Below are positions 50,690 to 58,496 of a stretch of 64,000 bases of DNA, in pieces. A program made the position numbers and the translations under genes. Source of the DNA: UBA6215 sp964484255 (lineage in GTDB: Bacteria > Omnitrophota > Gorgyraeia > Pluralincolimonadales > Pluralincolimonadaceae); the NCBI GenBank assembly GCA_964484255.1, contig CAZAEH010000001.1:62001-126000 (forward strand), in the 5' to 3' direction. The stretch's first letter is position 1, and the number at the start of each line of letters is the position of its first letter. The notes below the pieces were generated by a model, which saw nothing but the letters and a program-made list of their open reading frames with translations, did not search any database and was not told where the DNA came from.

Positions 50690-51439
50690 ATGAAAAAAAT
50701 CATTATTTTGTCTGTTGTATCGATACTCTTCAGCGCAAATCTTTGGGCGGATACTTTAATTTTCAAATCGGGTAAGACCGTAGACGGGGATATCAAGTCT
50801 ATTACCGGCAATACCGTCACTATGGATATATACGGGGTCACCGAAATGACCTACGACCTTTCCGAGATTGAATCGATCAATGGAAAACCGATAATGGCAG
50901 AAGATGTTGAAAGTGCTCCTGCGCAGTTGAAAGAGCCGCAGTCCAAAATCGCTATAGACCACGAGCAAAAGTTCTCCCAGGAATCGCAAACGGTAACCGC
51001 TGCGGATACTGCAGCATTCTTAGCGATCTTTCTTGGCATAATTCTGGCGATCTTGCTGTTCTTCCATGTCTTCTTTGCTTTATGCCTTCAATTAATAGCC
51101 ATAAAGACCTGCACACAGCCGTCTTGGTTGGCGTGGATACCGGTAGCAAACCTGTTCCTTATGTGTAAAATAGGCGGTTTAAGCTATTTTTGGCTGCTCG
51201 CTTTATTTGTGCCGTTCCTGAACCTGGTCGTCACTATCTACATGTGGTGCAGGATATCCGAGGCAAGGGGTAAACCGGGGATTTTGTCGCTGCTGTTACT
51301 TGTGCCTATAGCAAACCTTATATTTGTCGTATATTTGGCCTTCTCCGGGAGTAAAAAAGGGACGGTCCCGTCACCTGTTAAAGGTGAGGAGCCAGCAAGC
51401 CCTTATCAGAACCGCCCCTATAACCCGCCTCTCGAATAA
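50690..51439 (+). CDS. Membrane protein with secreted N-terminal domain and DUF5684-like helices
   Basis: 249 residues. Signal peptide (ending LWA), a short beta domain (residues 22-65, LIFKSGKTVDGDIKSITGNTVTMD, a pattern common in Omnitrophota/PVC surface proteins), a linker, and then four membrane helices. The last part contains WLAWIPVANLFLMCKIGGLSYFWLL, typical of the DUF5684 helical module. AAGGGA precedes the ATG. Plus-strand gene among minus-strand operons; it converges on glnA2 with a 3-base gap. Function unknown. Confidence 0.75.
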   Translation: MKKIIILSVVSILFSANLWADTLIFKSGKTVDGDIKSITGNTVTMDIYGVTEMTYDLSEIESINGKPIMAEDVESAPAQLKEPQSKIAIDHEQKFSQESQTVTAADTAAFLAIFLGIILAILLFFHVFFALCLQLIAIKTCTQPSWLAWIPVANLFLMCKIGGLSYFWLLALFVPFLNLVVTIYMWCRISEARGKPGILSLLLLVPIANLIFVVYLAFSGSKKGTVPSPVKGEEPASPYQNRPYNPPLE

Positions 51440-51442
51440 CTA

Positions 51443-52945
51443 TCAGATATCGAAGTAAAGGTAGAACTCGTAGGGATGCGGACGCATCCTGACGGCATCT
51501 ATCTCCTTCTTCCTCTTGTATTCGATCCAGATGTCTATTACGTCCTTGGTAAATACGCCGCCCTTGAGCAGGTAATCGTGGTCCGCCTCAAGCGCATCGA
51601 TGGAGCGGCGCAGCGATGACGGGACGGTCGGTATCTTAGACATCTCTTCCTCTCCCAGCTCAAAGAGGTCCTTATCGGTAGGCTTGCCCGGATCGATCTT
51701 GTTCTGGATACCGTCCAAACCGGCCATGAGCATGGCAGCAAACGCTATATAACCGTTGCATGACGGGTCCGGCGGCCTGAACTCGATCCTCTTGGATTTC
51801 GGGCTGTCGCTGTACATAGGTATACGTACTGCGGCGGAACGGTTACGGGCCGAATAGACAAGGTTAACAGGCGCTTCGTAGCCCGGGACAAGCCTCTTAT
51901 AAGAGTTCGTGGTCGGGGCGCAGAATGCCATAAGGCTATTCGCGTGCTTGAGCAGCCCGCCGATGTAATACTTGGCGGTCTGGCTCAGGAGCGCGTAGCC
52001 GTTCTTGTCATAAAACAGGTTAACGCCGTTCTTCCACAAACTCTGGTGGCAATGCATACCGGAACCGTTATCTGCAAAGAGCGGCTTCGGCATGAAAGTA
52101 GCTACCATCCCGGCTTTCCTGGCCATATTCTTGATTATGTACTTGTACATAAGCAGGCTGTCGGCCATCTTAGTGAGTTTATCGAACTTTATGTCGATTT
52201 CGCACTGTCCGGCGGTAGCAACCTCATGATGATGGACCTCAATGTTGACACCGGCTTCCTTCATCTTGAGTATCATCCTGCTCCTCAGGTCCTGCAAGGT
52301 GTCATGCGGCGGAACGGGGAAGTATCCTTCCTTGTAACGGATCTTGTATCCGAGGTTCGGCTCTTCTTTGCGTCCGGTATTCCAGTCACCTTCGTTGGAA
52401 TCCACGAAATAATAGCCTGAATTCTCGTTCTGGTCGAAACGCACGTCATTAAAAAGGAAGAACTCGGCTTCCGGCCCAAAATAGATACTGTCGGCTATTC
52501 CGGTATCCTTGAGGTACTTCTCTGCTTTCCTCGCTATGTAACGCGGATCGCGCGAATACGGCTTGCGTGTAAGCGGGTCATAGATGTCGCATAGTATGCT
52601 GACCGTCGGCACCTCACAAACAGGATCGATCACTGCGCTCGTCGGGTCCGGGATAAGGATCATGTCGGATTCCTGTATCTTCTGGAAACCGCGTATCGAG
52701 GAACCGTCGAAACCTATACCATCGACCCATATGGAGTGGGTGATATCGTCCATCTCCTTGATCTCTGAAGCGGGTATGGTAAAATGCTGCCAAAGACCGG
52801 GAAGGTCGTTGAACTTCAGGTCGACCATCTTGATGTCTTTTTCCTTGATCAACTTTATCACGTCGCGGGCGGCTTTCTCATTGAACGAGCCGTTCGCCAA
52901 CGGATTGGCTGTCTTGACTTCCTTCACTTCCTTCTTCTTTGCCAT
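51443..52945 (-). CDS. glnA: Glutamine synthetase, type I (long form)
   Basis: 500 residues. Signatures: VDGIGFDGSSIRGFQKIQESDM, HHHEVATAGQCEIDIKFDKL and KPLFADNGSGMHCHQSLWK, plus the extended GSI-beta-like body. The adenylylation-loop tyrosine is a phenylalanine here (KDLFELGEEE for KNLYDLPPEE), so control by adenylylation is unlikely. It is expressed from a promoter carrying the 11-bp triple repeat shared with the amt operon (52976-53019), and AAAGGAGGAAG precedes the ATG. Presumably the ammonia-scavenging isozyme. Confidence 0.95.
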   Translation of the reverse strand: MAKKKEVKEVKTANPLANGSFNEKAARDVIKLIKEKDIKMVDLKFNDLPGLWQHFTIPASEIKEMDDITHSIWVDGIGFDGSSIRGFQKIQESDMILIPDPTSAVIDPVCEVPTVSILCDIYDPLTRKPYSRDPRYIARKAEKYLKDTGIADSIYFGPEAEFFLFNDVRFDQNENSGYYFVDSNEGDWNTGRKEEPNLGYKIRYKEGYFPVPPHDTLQDLRSRMILKMKEAGVNIEVHHHEVATAGQCEIDIKFDKLTKMADSLLMYKYIIKNMARKAGMVATFMPKPLFADNGSGMHCHQSLWKNGVNLFYDKNGYALLSQTAKYYIGGLLKHANSLMAFCAPTTNSYKRLVPGYEAPVNLVYSARNRSAAVRIPMYSDSPKSKRIEFRPPDPSCNGYIAFAAMLMAGLDGIQNKIDPGKPTDKDLFELGEEEMSKIPTVPSSLRRSIDALEADHDYLLKGGVFTKDVIDIWIEYKRKKEIDAVRMRPHPYEFYLYFDI

Positions 52946-52975
52946 GCTGGCTTCCTCCTTTTATTTTGTGCAAAA

Positions 52976-53019
52976 AGTATACAACCCTATTGTTAAATCC
53001 ATATTACAGGAATGTTAAA
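52976..53019 (-). promoter_or_regulatory. glnA2 promoter with three 11-bp-spaced hexamers (OmpR-family type box)
   Basis: Minus strand: TTTAAC (53014-53019), TGTAAT (53003-53008) and TTTAAC (52992-52997), each starting exactly 11 bases apart. Ten bases then lead to TATACT (52976-52981). No separate -35 is present; the box takes its place, as at activated Pho- or GlnR-type promoters. The same arrangement occurs at 57735-57777. Confidence 0.78.
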
Positions 53020-53034
53020 TCTCCGGGGATGGTT

Positions 53035-53376
53035 TTACCCTATTGCCGGACAGCCTTTCTCGCCCGTCCTTATCCTGATGCACTCGGGCATCTCCAGGAC
53101 AAAGATCTTCCCGTCGCCTACATGTCCCGTGCGGGCGCCTTCCAGTATTGCGTCTACGGCAGGTTTAACGAAATCGTCGTTGACGGCGATCTCAAGCTTC
53201 ACCTTCTTGAGAAGGCTGCCTGCCTCTTTATGGCTCCTGTAAACCTCTGAAATGCCTTTCTGGCGGCCTCGGCCCATGACCGGAGTGACGGTCACAAGAT
53301 GTATCTCCTTCTCCTCGAGCCTGGTAAGCACTTCATCGAGCCGGTCAGGCTGCACAATGGCAATTAAATATTTCAT
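53035..53376 (-). CDS. PII signal protein (variant without T-loop Tyr51)
   Basis: 113 residues. PII trimer fold with GRGRQKG (37-41 region) and a C-terminal RIRTGEKG. T-loop position 51 is Glu (RSHKEAGSLL) instead of the uridylylated Tyr, so it cannot be modified there. It follows amtB1 by 12 bases and so probably gates that channel. The ATG at 53376 is preferred because AAGGAGGG is then at proper spacing; the ATG at 53382 touches the ribosome-binding site. Confidence 0.93.
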   Translation of the reverse strand: MKYLIAIVQPDRLDEVLTRLEEKEIHLVTVTPVMGRGRQKGISEVYRSHKEAGSLLKKVKLEIAVNDDFVKPAVDAILEGARTGHVGDGKIFVLEMPECIRIRTGEKGCPAIG

Positions 53377-53388
53377 TATCATCCCTCC

Positions 53389-54747
53389 TTAATCTAATAC
53401 CGTGTAACCGGCTTCGCGATGCTGGGTCAAGTCAAGCCCTATCTTCTCATCCTGTTCGCTGGCGCGCACACCCATGACCGCATCCAATACCTTTAGCAGG
53501 ACAAATGTCACCACGAACGAATAAACAGCCGTAATCATAACCGCTTTGAATTGTATAAAGAACTGGGCGGGATTACCGTAGAAAAGGCCGTCTGCCCCGG
53601 CGGGATTGACCGCCTTCGTGGCCCAAAGCCCAGTCGCAAGCGCTCCCCATATTCCCCCCACTCCATGGACGCCAAAGGCATCAAGTGAATCGTCGTAGCC
53701 GAATTTCACTTTCAGGACCGCGACAGATATATAACAAAACACCGAGACACCTATACCTATCCAAATAGCGCCTACCGGATTCACAAAACCAGACGCAGGG
53801 GTTATAGCTACCAAGCCGCCAACCGCTCCGGTTATAATGCCCAAAACGGTAGACCGGGAATTGAATATCCAGTCAAGCATGGCCCACGTAAGCCCGGCTG
53901 CAGCGGCGGCGATATGCGTGACCACAAAAGCATTAGTTGCCAAAGCACCCGAACCCAGAGCGCTGCCTCCGTTGAAACCGAACCACCCGAACCAGAGCAA
54001 TCCCGCGCCAAGAACGGCAAAAGGAAGATTGTGCGGCGGCGATATCTTGTGGGGATAGCCCTGCCTCTTGCCCAGCACCAGCGCGCTGGCAAGCGCCGCT
54101 ATACCGGCGTTAATATGCACAACGGTGCCTCCGGCAAAATCGAGCGCTCCGTCAGCCCTGAGGAACCCTCCCGCGCCCCATACCCAATGGCAAACCGGGT
54201 CATAGACTATAGTAGCCCACAATACTGAAAATATGCAGAAGGTCGAGAATTTCATCCTTTCGGCAAAAGCTCCCAGGATAAGGGCCGGGGTTATGATAGC
54301 GAACATGGCTTGGAATATCATGAACGCCTGATGAGGGACCGTCGCGGCATAAACCGGGTTAGGCTCAAGGCCGACATTCTTCAGGCCGAACCACCCTAAT
54401 CCCCCTATTATCCCTTTGATGTCCGGACCAAATGAAAGGGAATACCCGAACAGCACCCATTGTATGGTTATTATGCACATGAGCATGAAACACTGCATCA
54501 GTATGGACAGGATGTTCTTCCTTCGGACAAGCCCTCCATAGAAAAAAGCCAGTGCAGGCGTCATGACCAGGACAAGGGCTGCCGAAGTCAGCAACCATGC
54601 GGTATCCCCTGTATCAACCTGGGCTAATTCCGCGGGCGCAGTCGCGGAAGGCGCGGTCTCCTCTGCCGCAACGACCGTTGCTATCACAGTAAAAAGCAGG
54701 AATGCAGCAAAGAACCAGAACGGCGGACTTTTCAAGACTTTCGCCAT
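53389..54747 (-). CDS. amtB: Ammonium transporter AmtB (first in order next to glnA2)
   Basis: 452 residues. Signal-like N-terminus followed by eleven membrane helices. Amt motifs: FFYGGLVRRKN, DFAGGTVVHINAGIAALASALVLG (pore His), FGWFGFNGGS and FGVHGVGGIWGALATGLW (second pore His). Imports ammonium. Paired with the downstream PII gene at 53035, with a small HTH gene upstream. Second of two Amt-PII pairs in one operon. Confidence 0.95.
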   Translation of the reverse strand: MAKVLKSPPFWFFAAFLLFTVIATVVAAEETAPSATAPAELAQVDTGDTAWLLTSAALVLVMTPALAFFYGGLVRRKNILSILMQCFMLMCIITIQWVLFGYSLSFGPDIKGIIGGLGWFGLKNVGLEPNPVYAATVPHQAFMIFQAMFAIITPALILGAFAERMKFSTFCIFSVLWATIVYDPVCHWVWGAGGFLRADGALDFAGGTVVHINAGIAALASALVLGKRQGYPHKISPPHNLPFAVLGAGLLWFGWFGFNGGSALGSGALATNAFVVTHIAAAAAGLTWAMLDWIFNSRSTVLGIITGAVGGLVAITPASGFVNPVGAIWIGIGVSVFCYISVAVLKVKFGYDDSLDAFGVHGVGGIWGALATGLWATKAVNPAGADGLFYGNPAQFFIQFKAVMITAVYSFVVTFVLLKVLDAVMGVRASEQDEKIGLDLTQHREAGYTVLD

Positions 54748-54809
54748 TTACCTCTCCTTTCCTTTTGCCTCAATTGTGTATCCAACTAACATAAATCGGG
54801 CATAAAAAA

Positions 54810-54989
54810 TCATTTTATGCCCAGCCTCTCCTTTACAACGCCCGCATACACCTTGTTTATGCGGTTGGTCTTGAACCAGCGTTCCAGGGTCGACGGCTGA
54901 ATGTCGACCCTTTTCGCCAGATCATAGAGAGTATAGCCTTTGTCTTCCTTCAGCCTGCGTATCTTCTCTATCAGTTCCTTGTCGAACAT
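54810..54989 (-). CDS. Small helix-turn-helix protein between PII and amtB
   Basis: 59 residues: MFDKELIEKIRRLKEDKGYT then LYDLAKRVDIQPSTLERWFK, a HTH of the Cro/MerR-like kind with recognition helix PSTLERWF, and a basic tail ending KERLGIK. It starts 3 bases after the PII stop and ends 62 bases before amtB1. A stand-alone DNA-binding peptide inside an amt/glnK operon is unusual; it may fine-tune the operon or bind elsewhere. Too short for most gene callers. Confidence 0.72.
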   Translation of the reverse strand: MFDKELIEKIRRLKEDKGYTLYDLAKRVDIQPSTLERWFKTNRINKVYAGVVKERLGIK

Positions 54990-54992
54990 GGC

Positions 54993-55331
54993 CTAAATCG
55001 CGCCCTCGCCTTTCTCTCCGGTGCGTATCCTGATAGTATCTTCGACGGGATATATGAATATCTTCCCGTCCCCTATCTCTCCGGTCCTGGCTATGCCCGA
55101 TATGGCCTTTACTAACTTCTCGACATCGCCATCCTTGACGACGATCTCGATCTTGATCTTCGGAAGGAAATTCACCTTGTATTCCCTTCCCCTGAACTGC
55201 TCCGAGAGCCCCTTCTGGCGGCCATGCCCCTCGATGTGTGTTATCATCATTCCGGGATAGCCGAACTTATCCAGGGCCTCGGTGATCTCCTCAAGCTTCT
55301 CGACTCGAACAACCGCTTCTATTTTTTTCAT
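54993..55331 (-). CDS. glnK: PII signal protein GlnK-type (with T-loop Tyr51)
   Basis: 112 residues. GHGRQKG (35-41), Tyr51 in FRGREYKVNF and the C-terminal TIRIRTGEKG. Tyr51 is the uridylylation site in proteobacteria. It follows amtB2 by 14 bases. The ATG at 55331 has AGAGGG eight bases upstream; a GTG at 55337 is less likely. Differs from the second PII (53035) mainly in the T-loop. Confidence 0.95.
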   Translation of the reverse strand: MKKIEAVVRVEKLEEITEALDKFGYPGMMITHIEGHGRQKGLSEQFRGREYKVNFLPKIKIEIVVKDGDVEKLVKAISGIARTGEIGDGKIFIYPVEDTIRIRTGEKGEGAI

Positions 55332-55345
55332 TTTCACGGCCCTCT

Positions 55346-56713
55346 TTAATTACTGTACGTATAGAAATTAGGATAAGCGGGAGTCCCGTGCTCGGGGATA
55401 TCCAGGCCCTTGAGCTCTTCGTTCGGGGAAACCCTTATACCGAACATCTTATCCATTAACTTAAAGCCTGCAAAACCGAGTATGAACGCCCATGAAACGC
55501 ATACGGCAGCGCCTATGAGCTGGGCGACCAACTGCCCGGAACCGCCTCCGTAAAACAGCCCTTTAACAAAGGGTTCGGAAGTTGAGCCCAAGCCGTAAGT
55601 ACCGTCGGCAAAAAGCCCGACGCTTATAAGGCCCCAAACGCCGTTTATGCCATGGACGCTTACCGCGCCGACAGGATCATCAACGCCGCGGTTTTCCCAG
55701 AAGTAGACACCGATGACCACCAGTGCACCGGCTATAGCGCCTATAACGACGGCCGCCCATGCCTCTACCCATGCGCATGGCGCAGTAATGGCCACGAGGC
55801 CGGCCAGGCAACCGTTAAGCATCATGCCGACATCCCACTTCTTCGTCTTCATGAAAACAAGCAACAAGGCGACAGCTGCGCCTGCGGCAGCGGCAAGGTT
55901 CGTGTTGACCGCGATCACCGCTATCCTCAACTGATGGGCTGAGAACGTGGACCCGGGGTTGAACCCGAACCATCCGAACCAAAGGATAAAGGTACCGAGC
56001 GCCGCAAGAGTCATACTGTGGCCCGGTATAGCCTTCGGCTTCCTGTTCTTATCGAACTTCCCGAAACGCGGCCCCAGGACTATTGCGCCGGCAAGACCTA
56101 CGAAACCGCCTATAGTGTGGACGACTCCGGAACCGGCAAAATCAACGTGGCCGACGCCGAAAGGCAGTTTAGAAAGCCAGCCGCCGCCCCAGACCCAGTG
56201 TCCGTACAACGGATATATAAGGGCGGTTACCAGGATACTGTAAAGGAAATAGGCCTTGAACTTTAGCCTTTCAGCTACAGCACCCGAGACTATGGTCGCT
56301 GCCGTTCCGGCAAATACCAGCTGCCAGAAGAACATAAGGTAACGGCCTACATCATAGTTATCGCCGTGGAGAAACCATCCGGAAGTACCTATTATGCCGT
56401 TGTAATCATTACCCATCATGAACGCAAACCCGAAAGCCATGAAGATAAGCGAAGCCAAGGTAAAGTCTATCGTGTTCTTCGCCATGAGGTTCGTCGCGTT
56501 CTTGGCCCTGCAAAACCCGGCTTCCACCATCGCGAACCCTGCCTGCATGAAGAAGACAAGGAATCCGCATACAAGAACCCACACGTAATCGACCGGTGAA
56601 TTCGGGTTTTGCGCAAGGGTCTCGGCGCCGCTCGGATCCTGGGCGAACGCCATACCTGAAACCCCTATTGCTATCGCGAATATCGCGAGCGTTAACACTA
56701 GTTTTTTAAACAT
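55346..56713 (-). CDS. amtB: Ammonium transporter AmtB (second copy)
   Basis: 455 residues. Signal-like N-terminus (ending FAQDP), eleven helices and Amt motifs: VDFAGSGVVHTIGGFVGLAGAIVLGPRFGKF (pore His), WFGFNPGS, VDDPVGAVSVHGINGVWGLISVGLF (second pore His). The VDFxGSGVVHxxGG form is typical of the Amt subclass seen with GlnK in bacteria and archaea. It is cotranscribed with the porin-like gene upstream (9-base gap) and glnK downstream. Confidence 0.95.
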   Translation of the reverse strand: MFKKLVLTLAIFAIAIGVSGMAFAQDPSGAETLAQNPNSPVDYVWVLVCGFLVFFMQAGFAMVEAGFCRAKNATNLMAKNTIDFTLASLIFMAFGFAFMMGNDYNGIIGTSGWFLHGDNYDVGRYLMFFWQLVFAGTAATIVSGAVAERLKFKAYFLYSILVTALIYPLYGHWVWGGGWLSKLPFGVGHVDFAGSGVVHTIGGFVGLAGAIVLGPRFGKFDKNRKPKAIPGHSMTLAALGTFILWFGWFGFNPGSTFSAHQLRIAVIAVNTNLAAAAGAAVALLLVFMKTKKWDVGMMLNGCLAGLVAITAPCAWVEAWAAVVIGAIAGALVVIGVYFWENRGVDDPVGAVSVHGINGVWGLISVGLFADGTYGLGSTSEPFVKGLFYGGGSGQLVAQLIGAAVCVSWAFILGFAGFKLMDKMFGIRVSPNEELKGLDIPEHGTPAYPNFYTYSN

Positions 56714-56722
56714 GGGTCACCT

Positions 56723-57502
56723 CTACTTATTATTCTTGAACAATTTGCTGAACACGTCGAAGTCTATGTCAAACTGAACCGTAACCGTATCGGCGAGGTT
56801 CCTGTTGTTATAACGGTCGAAACCGACGAGCATCGAGACGTTGTCGGAGAACTTCCACGAACCGCCGAAGTTCCAGCAGCCGTAAGAGCTGTCCGTACCC
56901 TGGTATTCAACGCATATCCAGAGTTTGTCCGATATCTCGCTCATCGTCCTCTCCCACGCGCCGAAGAAACCGTCGTTGTCCTTATTGCCGTCCTGGTCAA
57001 GAAGGAGCTTATCGTTGCCGTAAAAATAACCGGCCGAGACCCTTCCCAGGTCAAAATCTCCGGCTTTGAACGTCTTGGCTGCTTTACCGTAGACTATGTT
57101 GTAGTTCGTTGCGTTCTTCTTTGTACCGATGTCATAAGCACCCACGGCCAAGGCGGGGAAATACTCGCCGAAAGCGCCTTCCGGGATGCCGCCCTTCGCG
57201 TTGAAATACATCGGATAATCATCCAGGTCCCCCAACCCGGTCTTGTGATCAAAACCAGCCTCGATGTTGAATTTCTCGAACGGCAGGACACCGACCGTAA
57301 GACCTTCGTTTGTGACCGTGGACGGCCTGTCACCGGCTGAATCTCTTCCGGTAGGAAGGTACATGTCACCTGTTATGTGCATTACACCGTAAGCCTGGAC
57401 ATCGGTAGACGGGGCCCAGATATGCGTAGTGGCTGTTGCAAAAACCAGGGAAGGAACCCACAATAACGAAACTAGAACTAATGAACTCGCCAGCTTTCTC
57501 AT
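56723..57502 (-). CDS. Outer-membrane beta-barrel (porin-like) protein of the amt operon
   Basis: 259 residues from the ATG at 57502 (AAAAGGAGG upstream; the longer ORF start at 57658 runs into the rubredoxin-like gene). Signal peptide (ending VFATA), then alternating amphipathic strands (VLPFEKFNIEAGFDHKT, FPALAVGAYDIG, GRVSAGYFYGND, DNVSMLVGFDRYNN, VTVQFDIDFD). Co-expression with two ammonium transporters suggests a channel for nitrogenous solutes across the outer membrane; this is inference. Confidence 0.75.
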   Translation of the reverse strand: MRKLASSLVLVSLLWVPSLVFATATTHIWAPSTDVQAYGVMHITGDMYLPTGRDSAGDRPSTVTNEGLTVGVLPFEKFNIEAGFDHKTGLGDLDDYPMYFNAKGGIPEGAFGEYFPALAVGAYDIGTKKNATNYNIVYGKAAKTFKAGDFDLGRVSAGYFYGNDKLLLDQDGNKDNDGFFGAWERTMSEISDKLWICVEYQGTDSSYGCWNFGGSWKFSDNVSMLVGFDRYNNRNLADTVTVQFDIDFDVFSKLFKNNK

Positions 57503-57527
57503 TTTACTGCCTCCTTTTAACGTAAAA

Positions 57528-57701
57528 TCAACTTCGGGTTTTATAGATCGCCTTGATCTTCGATGACCTATCGACTCCGATGTCGTCAAACGTTTCCGAA
57601 CCGGCCCTGCATATCGGGCAGTTCTTAGGGGGCGCCGTACGTTGTGTGATGTATCCACACTTAGCGCACCGGTACTTACTTGCTGGCTCTTTCCCTTTCA
57701 C
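57528..57701 (-). CDS. Rubredoxin-like/rubrerythrin-type small metal protein
   Basis: 57 residues, GTG start at 57701 with GGGAG six bases upstream. Two CxxC knuckles: YRCAKCGYITQRTAPPKNCPICRAG (Cys12, Cys15, Cys28 and Cys31 in that stretch), the rubredoxin or rubrerythrin C-terminal iron fold, then ETFDDIGVDRS. Binds Fe or Zn; electron transfer to an oxidative-stress or nitrogen enzyme is possible. First gene behind the 11-bp repeat promoter, 25 bases before the porin gene. Confidence 0.75.
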   Translation of the reverse strand: MKGKEPASKYRCAKCGYITQRTAPPKNCPICRAGSETFDDIGVDRSSKIKAIYKTRS

Positions 57702-57734
57702 AAGCGACTCCCGTTTCTATTGTTTACACAAAAG

Positions 57735-57777
57735 AGTATACGGATGGATGTTAAATCTGTGTTACGCGTAGGTTAAA
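57735..57777 (-). promoter_or_regulatory. Promoter of the amt/PII operon with three 11-bp-spaced hexamers
   Basis: Minus strand: TTTAAC (57772-57777), CGTAAC (57761-57766) and TTTAAC (57750-57755), again exactly 11 bases apart. Nine bases then lead to TATACT (57735-57740). Same layout as the glnA2 promoter. It lies in the gap between the OmpR-family regulator gene (ends 57812) and the rubredoxin-like gene. Confidence 0.78.
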
Positions 57778-57811
57778 TCTCGATTAATTTCAGGAGGGAT
57801 ATCGGAAGGGA

Positions 57812-58495
57812 TTATGCGATGAATTTGTATCCGATATTGCGGACTGTCTCTATAAAGGTATGCCTGCGGTCTTCTATCTTGCTGCGCAAACGGCGGATAT
57901 GAACATCTACCGTCCTGGTCCCGCCGTAATAGTCATAGCCCCAGATCTTGTCCAGGAGCTGGTCGCGGGAATATACGCGGCCCTTGTTGGAGGCAAGGAA
58001 CTTGAGGAGTTCATATTCCTTGAAGGTCAATTCAAGCTTGCTTCCGCTCAGGGTCACCTCATACTTGGATACATCTATTATGAGGTCCCCGGCCTTTATC
58101 ATGTCTTCCGAATCGGTAGGTATGGCCTTCTTGAGAAGCACCCTTACCCTGATAACCAGCTCGGAGGGATTAAAAGGCTCGAATATAAAATCCCCTATAG
58201 CAGGTATATTATCGAGGACCTGCATTCCGTCAGCGGGCAGGACAGCAAATAGGAGTGTCTCCTTAAGGAACCTGTCTTTCTTGAAGGCGCGATAAGCTGA
58301 TTGGGCGTCAAATACTTTCGGTGAGGTGAAATCCAGGATGATCATATCCGGACGGCGGCTGAGGGCTTCCTCGTATGCTGCCTTTACGTCAACGGTCTCA
58401 TCCGAGAAATGCACCCGATAATCCGATTCCTTAAGCGCTTTCCTCGCGCGTTTAAGGCCTTCATCTTCCGAGCCTAAGAGCAGGATACCGCTCAT
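57812..58495 (-). CDS. OmpR/PhoB-family response regulator with atypical receiver (GlnR-like candidate)
   Basis: 227 residues. The receiver-like domain (1-120) keeps the Asp55 (ILDF). The acidic pair at its start is replaced by Gly-Ser (LLLGSEDE), the Thr/Ser switch is missing (FAVLPADG) and the invariant Lys is Glu (IFEPFNPSE). The C-terminal winged helix is complete (LTFKEYELLKFLASNKGRVYSR, RTVDVHIRRLRSKIED, VRNIGYKF). No histidine kinase lies nearby. It sits next to a promoter whose 11-bp repeats suit an OmpR-family dimer. By analogy with GlnR of actinobacteria it may control nitrogen genes. Confidence 0.85.
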   Translation of the reverse strand: MSGILLLGSEDEGLKRARKALKESDYRVHFSDETVDVKAAYEEALSRRPDMIILDFTSPKVFDAQSAYRAFKKDRFLKETLLFAVLPADGMQVLDNIPAIGDFIFEPFNPSELVIRVRVLLKKAIPTDSEDMIKAGDLIIDVSKYEVTLSGSKLELTFKEYELLKFLASNKGRVYSRDQLLDKIWGYDYYGGTRTVDVHIRRLRSKIEDRRHTFIETVRNIGYKFIA

Positions 58496-58496
58496 T

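Noticed and set aside
52946..52975. Search for a glutamine or ANTAR-type leader element upstream of glnA2
   Set aside because: The predicted leader is about 25 bases and unstructured.
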